A stretch of 60,000 bases of DNA from Zygnema cylindricum (Eukaryota > Streptophyta > Zygnematophyceae > Zygnematales > Zygnemataceae), in contig JBBHKE010000991.1 of NCBI GenBank assembly GCA_037447655.1, positions 64,001 through 124,000 on the forward strand, written 5' to 3'. Below the pieces are notes generated by a model that was not told the origin of the DNA, did not search any database, and saw only the letters and a list, made by a program, of their open reading frames with translations. Numbering within the stretch: position 1 is the stretch's first letter; each line of letters begins with the position of its first letter. Both the position numbers and the translations under genes were made by a program. Of the stretch, positions 43,729-52,804 are shown piece after piece.

Positions 43729-44971
43729 CTTTCAGATATACCAATCCTACAAAAGTTCGAGTAACTATCCTCCCATCCCCGTACTCTATCTCTACGGTGG
43801 GAATCTTTCTCATCTTTGTGAACATGTGTTTGTTTTAACACATGTGCATGGGGGCACCTCAATCCAAAATCCAACATGCTTCAATTTTAAATCCACTGAA
43901 GGCACATTTCTGCTTACGTGGAATTTTGACCTCGATTTTTGTCTCCAACTCCTTATGCAACAAGAGCTCATCGTCCTCGTCTTTAAATTCCTCCTCGTGT
44001 ACTTGCGTCACAAGGGCCTTTTTCTTTCCTGTTGAAGGTCCACCAATCTGCCCCACCTTTAACCGCAGTTGAGTTAGCTTAGGACACTCAACCATATAGT
44101 GTCCTAGTTTCTTGCAAAAATGACACAACCCTTTTGAGACCCTCGGTCTGGACTCATCGGACTGAACCGGCTTTCTAAGATCCTTGGTCCTCCAATTGGT
44201 CTCGGCTGCCTAAGCTTGCCCACTCTTTCCTCCCTTTCGGATATCTATCGATTTCTCTCGAACGAGAATCATCCCTACTACAAAATTCCATATCCACCTT
44301 GAGTCCGGCAAGTCATGCACACGGTTGACTATATTCTGTTTATCATCGAGTAACTTCGTGAGCAAGCGGTTAACTTTGATCTTTTTGGATTCTACTTGCC
44401 TAGCATTCTCTAGCTCCATGAAGAATTTTACGAGCTCATTACAAAAATCTAACATCTTCCTCCCTTTGTATACATATGCATCTATTTTCTTATCATCCCA
44501 TTGTTGTTGTTGAATCGTACCCCTTTGGTACATCTCTATGAGAGCCACCCATAGATCGGATGCCCTTTCTACTTCCAAAAGAGGAGATGCAAGTCCTTGA
44601 GTAAGATAAAAGAGAATGAAGTGCTTTGTCATCTTATTGTTATAACCCCAGGTATCAATATCATTCTCCTCGTTCCTCAAAAAGGTGACATGAATGATAA
44701 ACTCGTTGTTATAGGTGTGATTCTTTCCTTCTCCTTTCCTTTTTCCACTACCCCCCATTCCATTTTCTCCTCTGTTGGAGATGGATCTGCATCTCTGGGG
44801 AATCTGCTTCCTCGAAACCCTAGAGGGATGCCTAAACCGGATGGACGCCTCACCAGTCCACTCACTATTTTCCAAAACCTTTTCTCACATAGAGCTACTG
44901 TCATCATACTCTCCTAAAATATGAAGCCAGTTCCATTAAAGATGGGCACCCCAGAGGGTGGGCCCCTTACG
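43729..44971 (-). pseudogene. Copia remnant K: gag and protease start
   Basis: Minus strand, B-related. Gag starts MKVLELHVRGPPSG in its LTR at about 44990. MMTVALCEKRFWKIVSGLVR follows at 44907, and the gag core DLWVALIEMYQRGTIQQQQW ... GRKMLDFCNELVKFFMELE at 44875-44210. The CCHC knuckle CHFCKKLGHYMVEC is at about 44087-44127. The protease reads WILDFG and is then frameshifted within the active site (about 43855-43885). It is cut at 43729 by F2. A degenerate primer site CGTAAGGGGCCCACC lies at 44957-44971. Confidence 0.8.
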
Positions 44972-45573
44972 TGCAACTCTAAGACCTTCATAGGTCCTTA
45001 GAGTAAGTAGCTCACACGAAGCCCGAAGGATAACCTTGACCCCTCTGAGTTTCAACAATAATACTTGCCACCCTGGCAGGCAAAAACCCTTACAAACTTC
45101 ACCCTTGTGAAGGAAAGACTCTCTTGCGTCGATAGCAAAAAGAATCACATAATTTTCTCCCTTGAACAGTAAGTTATGAATCGTCAAAGATGACTTTTTG
45201 TATCGAAGCTCTCTCGGAGAGAAAAGCTACCTCTAAATTTGGCTAAGTCTAAATCCCTCTCTAAACCCCCTTCTATTTAAATACAACACTAATCACAAGA
45301 CTCTACTGTATATAAAAGTATAGGTGCCAGAGTACTTTATGTACTGCCTTTGTACAGCATGGCCAAAATGGTTACAGCTGTCACATCCAGACTTGTTATC
45401 GTGCGCTCCAGGGTTTGTAAACTTGTAAGATGTTGACAAGTGTCATTCGGAGTTGCGACGTCCGAAAACCGCCAGGGGGGCCATTTCAAAACATCGGCTC
45501 GCACCATGGCCGTAGATCAAAACCGATATCGGTCGCCCTAAACTTCGACTTTATCACGTTAAATAGAGTAAAT
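44972..45573 (-). repeat. 5' LTR of K, truncated
   Basis: Homologous to B-family LTRs at the gag-side end (GAATCACATAATTT, CAGTAAGTTATGA, tandem GTAC-rich sequence). Its U3 half, where the tRNA-like module would be, is replaced at about 45574 by LTR L. Confidence 0.65.
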
Positions 45574-46742
45574 GATGAAACTCTGAGACCTCTATTGGTC
45601 CTCGGGGTAGGCAACTCACAAGAAGCTTATTTAGATAGTGTCGACTTCCAGTTGATTTAAACCCAAATGACTGACACCTTGTCAGTCAGAACCTCAATAC
45701 AAATTCACCACTGTGAAAGAAGACTTTTAGTGTGCTTAGTTCCCCCACATAATGCAAAGTTAGAATATGAGAATTTGGACACATTCACCCACTTTGACTT
45801 TCCCTAATAAATGCAGCCACCTTGGCACGCAAAAACTCTAACCAACTACAACCTTGTGTAGCCAGGGCTCCCGTGAGTCCGCATGAAAAAGAATCACTAA
45901 AAATGGCCAACTAAATGAGTTCTTATTAAATGGCAAAGTTTACCTATTTATACAGATGCTCTCACGGAGAGAGGCGGCTACCTACCAAAATTAATCTATG
46001 TCCTAAAACCCCTCTCTAAGCCCCGTACTAATGAGGTACGGACCAATCATAAGACTGTAGCGTACAAGAAAGTAGAAGTACCTGCGTACTTTTTGTACGG
46101 TCCATGTACAACATCACCATAATGTGACATTTATCACATCCTGAATTGTTTTCTCACGTTCCAGAGATCACGCAATCCTCCCGGATCCTGCCACGTGTCA
46201 TCCAGAGTGGCGGTGCCTGAAAACGCCAAGTTGCCCACTCCGGAATCCCGACTCGCACCACGACCGTTCAATGAAGACCGACATTTAATATTGGTCGTCT
46301 AAATAATACGTCGTTTCGTTAATTCCGTGCGGTTCGGAATTCGTGCGGTCTAATCCGTTTCTGTGTAGAGTATGTCCCATAATTAGTTATATGAAACATA
46401 TTGCGTTGTTCATGTTTATATAATTATCGTACCCTACATACTCTATCACTGATCTTACACTATAAGATAAAGCTACCGGCTATCTGACTCTTGACGGAGG
46501 ACACGAACCGGGATCAAATCTTGGGTCTGTCAAGACCATTTTGGTAAACCTATCAAAAACTACAGCCTATCTCTCTCTTTGGGCAGCATGGGCAGCCATG
46601 GCTCTAGCTTCTTCTCTAACCTTCAGTGACTGCAATAAGTGTGGGGGTTTGGAGAGTGGAGCGAGAGGCAAGCTGCCTTTGATGACTTCTTATTATTATT
46701 TTTTTCCTTTATTCAGACCTAGAAAATACATGCATTTCAACA
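45574..46742 (-). repeat. 3' LTR of copia remnant L, about 1169 bp
   Basis: Minus strand: begins TGTTGAAATGCATG at 46742 after a purine tract (46743-46760) and ends near TGAAACTCTGAGACC at 45574, with an orphan gag start. It has a type-2 tRNA-like module at 46461-46525 (AGATAAAGCTACC and GGGATCAAATCTTGG). It is longer than other family LTRs, with extra sequence at about 45650-45820. Confidence 0.7.
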
Positions 46743-47285
46743 GTCCCCTTATTTTCTAGTCTACTTTTCTTTCAACTCCAACCAAATGCATTTTTCTTTT
46801 CTTTTTTCTTCTTTCTTTTCTTCTCATAAATCTTTAAGTAAATATCCTCATATTGAAAAAGGTCTGTTGGATGAGCTGAAGTAAACATTGCATCTTTTTT
46901 ATCACACATTTAATTTAGCATCCCACTTTTCATAAATCCGAACAAAGATTTTATCCACCTCATCTCTTTTCCATCCACATAAAATCCAATTTCCCTCTTG
47001 CAATTCAAGCAGTCAGCCCCATCTCCAATCTGCAACACACACCCACATGCTAACCCTTTTTTTACAAGCACACCTTCATAGATGGCATCACTCCCATTAG
47101 TGATGTCAAAACCATTACCCCCCAAATTTATCCTTAAATCAAGAGTCCCCAATAAGTTCCTCATAAATTCTACATCTTTGAACTCATGTTTTTTTCCATG
47201 ATACTCACCCCATTTTCTGAACTTTCCCTCACCTCCCCCATGAAATTCTTTCCACTATCACTTTCTATTTTTTCTAAAACTTGTC
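46743..47285 (-). pseudogene. Copia remnant L: RNase H end
   Basis: Polypurine tract, then on the minus strand RNLLGTLDLRINLGGNGFDI and SDAIYEGVLVKKG ... GCVLQIGDGADCLN, aligning with B2's RYLVGTRELWLHLGG and SDASYGDAPMRRCTSGYVL. The active-site region after CVLQIGDG is deleted. It is the most diverged copia copy. It stops at about 47285 at the edge of the MITE-rich region. Confidence 0.65.
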
Positions 47286-48308
47286 TTATACGTTCAAGCG
47301 TCGAATATGTGAGCATTGTCTATCACGGCTACAATATAGGAATGTATATCCGCATTAGTGTTAGGTGTATAAATTAGTAGTGTTGTGCATCGAAGGTCGC
47401 TTGCCAAAATTTGATATGTACCATTAGACACTCGATAACCTATATATCAATTCCATAAGCGGAACGTTTAATATAGCAACATTTTCACAATATATTTGCT
47501 TGATATCTCGATATTTTTACACCATGGCTTATTGAAGCAGTGTTGGCATCCAAATAATTTCCAAAAGCGTCTCTTTCCCCCATCTCCCTCCCCTAGCGCG
47601 CCTCCAAGTGGTGAAAGGGGGGGGGGGGGGTAGGGGAGGGGAATTTGTACGTACTAATTACCATGAAATATGTACGTACAGACACTTATCTCCCGCCAAA
47701 TATATAGCGAAACATTTGTAGGTCCGCGAGGGGTATATCGAGCCCTTTGACGGTTCAATATTCGATATATGAAATACTGAATTTATTGCTTTAATATTTT
47801 TACCAGATACACAACAATATAAATTCGCGTTAGTTTTTATTGGCGTTAGGCCCTTGAACCCGAAATAGAATTAATAACATCAATTATTTCTTTACACTAA
47901 TTGTTTCTTAACTCTAATAGCGATTCCCGGTGTAATGTACGATGCGTTGGTCCTTACTAAACTTCTCGTTTATTTGGGTACAAACGTACATAGAAAGCTT
48001 CACATAACGACGTGATGCCCTTTCACGAGAAAGCGCCCTCAGATTTGATTCGTAGTGATATAAACTCTTGGAACATCAGGGAAAATTAGGGAAAATCACG
48101 TGAACTTGTTCTCACATGTTCAAACGTCGATTATGTGAACACATGCTATAGCGGCTACACTATCGAAAGTTTATCCAAATTAGTGTTTAAAGAGTAATTA
48201 GCATTAATATTTTGTTGGCGTTGGGCCCTTGAACCAATACAGATTTTTGAAAAATAATTATTTTTTAACATTAATAATTTCTCTACACTATAAGCGATTA
48301 GCGGTGTA
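47286..48308 (+). repeat. Two diverged copies of a MITE-ended repeat
   Basis: Copy 1 (47286-47375 plus 47818-47934) and copy 2 (48110-48308) share GTTCAAACGTCGATTATGTG, CGGCTACA, GGCGTT(A/G)GGCCCTTGAACC and the end TAATAGCGATTCCCGGTGTA or ATAAGCGATTAGCGGTGTA. The end matches the TACACCG terminal repeat of M1-M4 in complement. Copy 1 is split by the insertion at 47376-47817. Confidence 0.6.
47376..47817. mobile_element. Possible hAT-type non-autonomous insertion, 442 bp
   Basis: The 8 bases TATAAATT flank it on both sides (47368-47375 and 47818-47825), and copy 2 of the host repeat lacks it. Ends hold TGTTGTGCATC on the left and the complement of TGTTGTGTATC on the right. 8-bp duplications are typical of hAT transposons. 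It includes a run of about 15 G near 47619. The left end resembles 55555-55590. Confidence 0.55.
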
Positions 48309-48322
48309 CAGGGTTGTATTCG

Positions 48323-48768
48323 ACGCATAGTTCAAAAGTAGGTGAAAAGTACGCCCATAGAATATGTCTATTGTACGCAAAACATACAATATGACATTAA
48401 GGACCCATATTGTATTGGTCGCAAAATGAAAAAAATAGTAACAGGGTTGAGTTGCACATCGATCGATAGAGAATTAAACGTCATGTGTATATTTTGAAAA
48501 ACATTCGGATAAAAAATAATTTTTCTGTGAGTTTTGAGGTACTTTTTATTTAAACCGTATGATTTGGACGATCAGATGGTCGCTGATCAAAGTAGTGATC
48601 TAAGAAGATCACATGAAAAGCCCATAACAAAACTTGCGATAGGACTATCGTCAGATTTTGACGATCGGACGGTCGTTGATCAAAGTAGCGATTTAAGAAG
48701 ATCACATGAAAAACCCATACGCCGACAAAAGGCCAACAATAGAAACGCCTACTTTTGAACTACGATTC
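48323..48768. repeat. Inverted-ended block with in-frame tandem duplication
   Basis: ATAGTTCAAAAGTAGGTG at 48327-48344 is inverted at 48746-48766 (CGCCTACTTTTGAACTACGAT). Inside, 48561-48624 repeats at 48654-48717 with 93-bp period (31 codons), reading DQSSDLRRSHEKP twice on the plus strand. The right end recurs inverted near 49765-49805. Probably a small DNA-transposon derivative; the reading frame is likely chance. Confidence 0.5.
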
Positions 48769-48838
48769 GACCTCTCGAAACTGTAAATTTCGAGCCTAGA
48801 ACCGAAATATAATTAGTAATTTATTTTTTCCTTTACGC

Positions 48839-49459
48839 TACACCGCGAATCGTAGATAGAGTAATGAAAAAATTAGAGTTAAAAAACAATAAAAAAACAA
48901 TTAGAGTAATGAACTGTAGTTTATGTGATAGAACTTTTTCACAGAGGAAGTTTTACTCTAGTTTATTTAAGTACTCTATATTGGGTTATGTCTGCAATAA
49001 TTATCCGCGCTGAAATTATGAACACTAAATTACGCAGACTTACAAAATCTGTCAGTCCGTATAGTTTTGACGTCATTATGACGTTAGTATTATTTGTCGT
49101 GCTGAATGTCAGTTAATGTTCACACTGACGACGATGCTGTCGACTGACGAGAGTTATGCGAACGACTTTTTTTCGATGTGATTGATTTTCGTTTAGTGCG
49201 ACTTCACGTGCGAGCGCGATTTTATTAAATCATTATTTGTACCTTTCTACATAAAAAAGTACAATTTTGCACGGTCGTACGTCGTCCGTACTCCACACTA
49301 TTTTAATCGAACCTATATTACAATTTTTTACGCTAATTAAACTTACCTAAATTAGAATAATGAAAAAAATTAGAATCGTTTACTCTATTTGATGTCATAG
49401 AGTCGAAATTTCGAGCGACCGAATTAGAGTAATTTACTCTAATTACGATTCGTGGTGTA
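48839..49459. mobile_element. MITE M2 (TACACCG family), 621 bp
   Basis: Ends TACACCGCGAATCGTAGATA (48839) and the complement of TACACCACGAATCGTAATTA (49459). TA at both tips fits a TA target. No transposase; the interior is AT-rich with a GTACG-rich core. Confidence 0.7.
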
Positions 49460-49462
49460 CAG

Positions 49463-49685
49463 TACACCGCCAATCGTTATTAGCGTTGTGTACGCTAATT
49501 CCGTCCCGCTCTATTTTTTTTATTATTCTCAAATAGAATTATCCACACTATTTAAAAAAAAACCCTAATTCCTAATTAGAATAGATGATTTCTTCGAAAA
49601 TTTTCAAATTCCCAATTAGCGTAAACCACGATAGTTATTCGTATACGCTAAAAAAACTTACACCCTAATAACGATTGGCGGTGTA
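49463..49685. mobile_element. MITE M3 (TACACCG family), 223 bp
   Basis: Ends TACACCGCCAATCGTTATTA (49463) and the complement of the same sequence (49685). Only three bases separate it from M2, so the two inserted side by side or one within the other's target. Confidence 0.78.
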
Positions 49686-51149
49686 GTATTAGTACGGTTT
49701 AAACAGCGTCAATGACTCTAATTTGGACTGCTTTAAATAGTGCAGTGTACGGCATGTGTCAGTCCAGTCAAATGTAGGCGTTTCTATTGTAGGCCTTCTG
49801 TAGGCGCCTTTATCTTGACCAGCGTTTGCGGTCACTCGAACAAATGTTTTTATTGGTGTGTAGCTGACAATGGTTTTCAGCTTCTGATTTGCGATTTTTG
49901 GGATTTTTTTTGAGATTATTTTTACCATTTGTTTTGTGGATCCAGAATGAGAGATGGAAATTTTTCCCGTAATTTAGGGAATCCTAGATAGTCGGAATCG
50001 GTCAGTACTATTATGCGATTGGCTGAACGAGGATTTTTTTCCTTCCATCATTGGCTAATTGATTTTTTTTCTTCAAATGAAACAATTTCCTAAAAACCTG
50101 AAAAGATACATTCTGACCTTTCTTGTCTCGAGCGATTATTATTTTTTGTTTTTTATGCCGATGAAACAAATTCCTAAAAACAAATTGAAAAGGTACATTC
50201 TTGACTTTTCTTTACGCATGTTCCGAAAAAGATTTTGTAGCGAGTGAAACTTCACTCGTCGTATCCGCTCAAAAAGTTTACACGTGTGACCGGATTCGTA
50301 ATTGACGGTCTCCTATTCGCGTAGAAAATTTTTGGACTTTTTCGTTTCATCGAAACTGCTCTATGACACGGTCCCCTAAACGATAGACAAATCTTAGCCG
50401 TCCAAATTACTTCACAAAAATTTAGCCGTTCAGATGTATATCTTTGCGGTGCAAACCTCCAAGTGTTTTCCACGTTTTAGGCATGTGATTTCCGTACATC
50501 CTGGATGTACCGTACCTCAAAAGTGTCGATTCAAAAAATATCGGACGGCTATTTGAATTTTATCTGCTTGCAGAATGTCATCCTGCCACGTGGACACTCA
50601 AAGTCCACAAATCACTTCCGCTAATTGCGCCGGTCAATGAGTTTGTGTCAGTAATTTGTCTTAGTTTTTAGTATGCTGAATGCTGTCGCGGTTAGCGGTT
50701 TAACTGGACAATAATGTAGTAGAAGTATACACATTAGACGACAAACCATGACCTTGTCTTTATTATTCCTACCAATACTGACATCATTGAATGGCGACAA
50801 CCACTTTTTCACTGTCCTTTTGGTCGGTAGGGTTCTGTCGTAATAAGTCAATTCCACTTTCACGCCGTACGGAGATCGTCCTATGGAGATCCCGCCTGCC
50901 AAATTGCCTGCAGAAGCGAATACGTACGGTTGACCTGAGAAATCCTAACCGTTCATTTTCATAACCTACGATCGACCTTCAGCATCACAACAACCTGCGT
51001 ACCTGGCGAATACCTGTCCATATTTGCTGTCAGGGTCTTAGATCATCCCCAGCCATCCATTTACTTGTCCGCTACATCTCCCACCGTCGGATCACACTTT
51101 CACTGAAGACGCTTTTGTGTTTACCTCCAAAATTTGAAACCCTAGAGTC
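49686..51149. other. Unassigned intergenic DNA
   Basis: No coding, RNA or LTR similarity recognised. It contains part of the inverted-ended block (49765-49805). Reading frames are short (no more than about 85 codons) without supporting features. Confidence 0.4.
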
Positions 51150-51371
51150 TACACCGTGAATCGCAATTAGGATTAATGTTTTTTTTGCCATTTAATACAT
51201 CTTTTCCCCCGTACACACTTGTCAGATTGCAGATCTGACGGCTGCGATTGAAATACAAGATTCTCACCTTCCGATTGGCGGTCTCCCCTAGAAATAGGAC
51301 AAGTGTGTACGGAGAAATGTTGTTTTTAAGTGGCAAAAAAATACTAACACTAATAGCGATACACGGTTGTA
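51150..51371. mobile_element. MITE M4, long-hairpin type, 222 bp
   Basis: Ends TACACCGTGAATCGCAATTA and the complement of TACAACCGTGTATCGCTATT. The arms stay complementary inwards through TTTTTTTGCCA and CGTACACACTTGTC (51210-51225 against 51297-51312), so nearly the whole element folds on itself. Confidence 0.75.
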
Positions 51372-52106
51372 GAGATCTTTTCTCAGATCAAAACAAAACA
51401 GCAAACTCATCCTACTTGTCGGATCGTTCCGCTAACTGCCAGAGATCCCTTCCAGGTAAATCAAAGCGACCGTACGTAAACATTAATACCCGAGATTTGA
51501 CCATTGCCACTCAGCCGATGCAATTCGTACATAAACAGCCTGTCTCCCTCGTCGTTTTGCCAAGTACTTGTCGTCTTGCACCAATCAAAATCCAGCTCGG
51601 ACACCTTTTCCAAACGTCTCCCGGAAGTTTAGTTCTCCGCTGTCCGAACCGTCAAGCTTCCAGCCTCTGCCGCACGCCTGGCACCATCCGTCAGCCAATC
51701 ACAGCGCACTACGCTAAATCGAACCAAAAAGGTCACAGAAAAGTCCAAATCGAACCGAATCTCGTACGCGATCTCCCAAATCTCATTTCCGCATAAACTT
51801 TCTCCATCCGACGCGTGTAAATTTCTGACTTTGTCTCGATCTGCACTGTACTGTACGGTACAGTTCTGTACTGGACACTTCCCCTAATTTATTTTTCTTT
51901 TAACAAAATTTGTCCTATTTGGCGTGACAAGATCCCGCCACGTCGAAACAAAGTTCGCGACCTTGGCACAAAAAACAAAAAAGTACTTACGTCCGTACAA
52001 ATCTCCCCCGCGATCACTGCAGGCTTTTGTCATCTTCCGCGGAATCCAAAAGAATCCAAAAGTAACTCGATGTCACGCCATGAACTTTACCCCTCTATTA
52101 AAGAAA
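51372..52106 (+). other. Upstream region of candidate gene
   Basis: Higher GC than the flanking DNA, no repeats recognised. It holds short GTAC-palindrome strings (CTGTACTGTACGGTACAG near 51846). 51248-51796 is open on the plus strand for 182 codons, but it starts inside MITE M4 and shows no family resemblance, so it is not called a gene. Confidence 0.35.
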
Positions 52107-52375
52107 GACGTCACGATCCTCTCCCTCTATAAATCCCTCTCCTCCCCCCCCCCTCTTCCATCCATCAATTCTCTCTCTCTCCCTGCGTTATCTCTCTCTC
52201 CCTCGTCTACCCAACCACTGTATTCCTCAACTTCTCCTCAAATTTTCAAGCTTCCCTCCCTCCCCTTCCCTCCCTCCCCTTCCCTCCCTCCCTCCCTCTC
52301 TCCCTCCCTCCCTCCCTCCCCTCACCTCTCAAACACCCATTTTTCTCTCTCCTCTCCCTCTCTCTCCCCCCCACC
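52107..52375 (+). promoter_or_regulatory. Candidate Pol II promoter and CT-rich leader
   Basis: GACGTCAC (CRE/bZIP-type core, 52107-52114), TATAAAT (52128-52134) and, from about 30 bases on, a 210-base pyrimidine-rich leader (TCTCTC, CCCTCC) reaching CCACCATGC at 52372. Core TATA spacing plus a pyrimidine patch is a common plant promoter layout. It is a pattern match only; simple-sequence CT tracts can arise without promoter function. Confidence 0.5.
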
Positions 52376-52402
52376 ATGCAGCTCGTATCCACACTAAAAA
52401 AG
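52376..52402 (+). CDS. Candidate first exon
   Basis: ATG in a good context (CCACCATGC) opens MQLVSTLKK and reaches AAAAAG|GTGAGA, a good splice donor. If real it is a 27-base coding exon right after the TATA-driven leader. No product can be assigned and no acceptor was confirmed. Confidence 0.25.
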
Positions 52403-52447
52403 GTGAGAACCTAAACCACAATATCCACTCTAATAGTAGTTTCCCCC

Positions 52448-52804
52448 ATGGGGGTGGAGGGAGAGAACGTCCCTTCCCAGCTGTTCGCCGAATGGGAGCA
52501 GCTCTGCCAGCTGGGCAAGAAACTGAACGGAGGCAGTAGTACGGAAACGGGGTACATGGAGACGGGAGGGAAGGAGGAGGAGAGTGGGATGGATCGGAGA
52601 ATGGGGGGGGGGGGAGAGGCGGAGTGGGAGGACGAGAGGATAAGGACAAAAGCGAGTTACGAGAGGACTGATGTCACATTTGGTGAAAGTACGGAAGCAA
52701 GTACGGTCGAGAAAAACGAGCTTTTGAAAAAAATTGGCGTATTTTTTGAGGAAATTTTGACTAAATTCGAATCGATTTTTTTTGGCTCGAAGTTTTTTGG
52801 GTGA
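52448..52804 (+). CDS. Candidate exon or gene, unknown product
   Basis: Open for 118 codons from ATG at 52448 (CCCCCATGG). The first 31 residues look protein-like (SQLFAEWEQLCQLGKKLNGG, an amphipathic helix). It then becomes Gly/Glu-rich and ends in a Phe/Lys-rich AT-biased stretch that resembles intron rather than protein. A donor may lie near 52540-52553. It is downstream of the candidate promoter with GC content above the neighbouring DNA. No family was recognised. Confidence 0.3.
   Translation: MGVEGENVPSQLFAEWEQLCQLGKKLNGGSSTETGYMETGGKEEESGMDRRMGGGGEAEWEDERIRTKASYERTDVTFGESTEASTVEKNELLKKIGVFFEEILTKFESIFFGSKFFG

Noticed and set aside
51248-51796. 182-codon plus-strand frame
   Set aside because: It begins in MITE M4, has no recognisable motif and ordinary composition; length alone is not enough.
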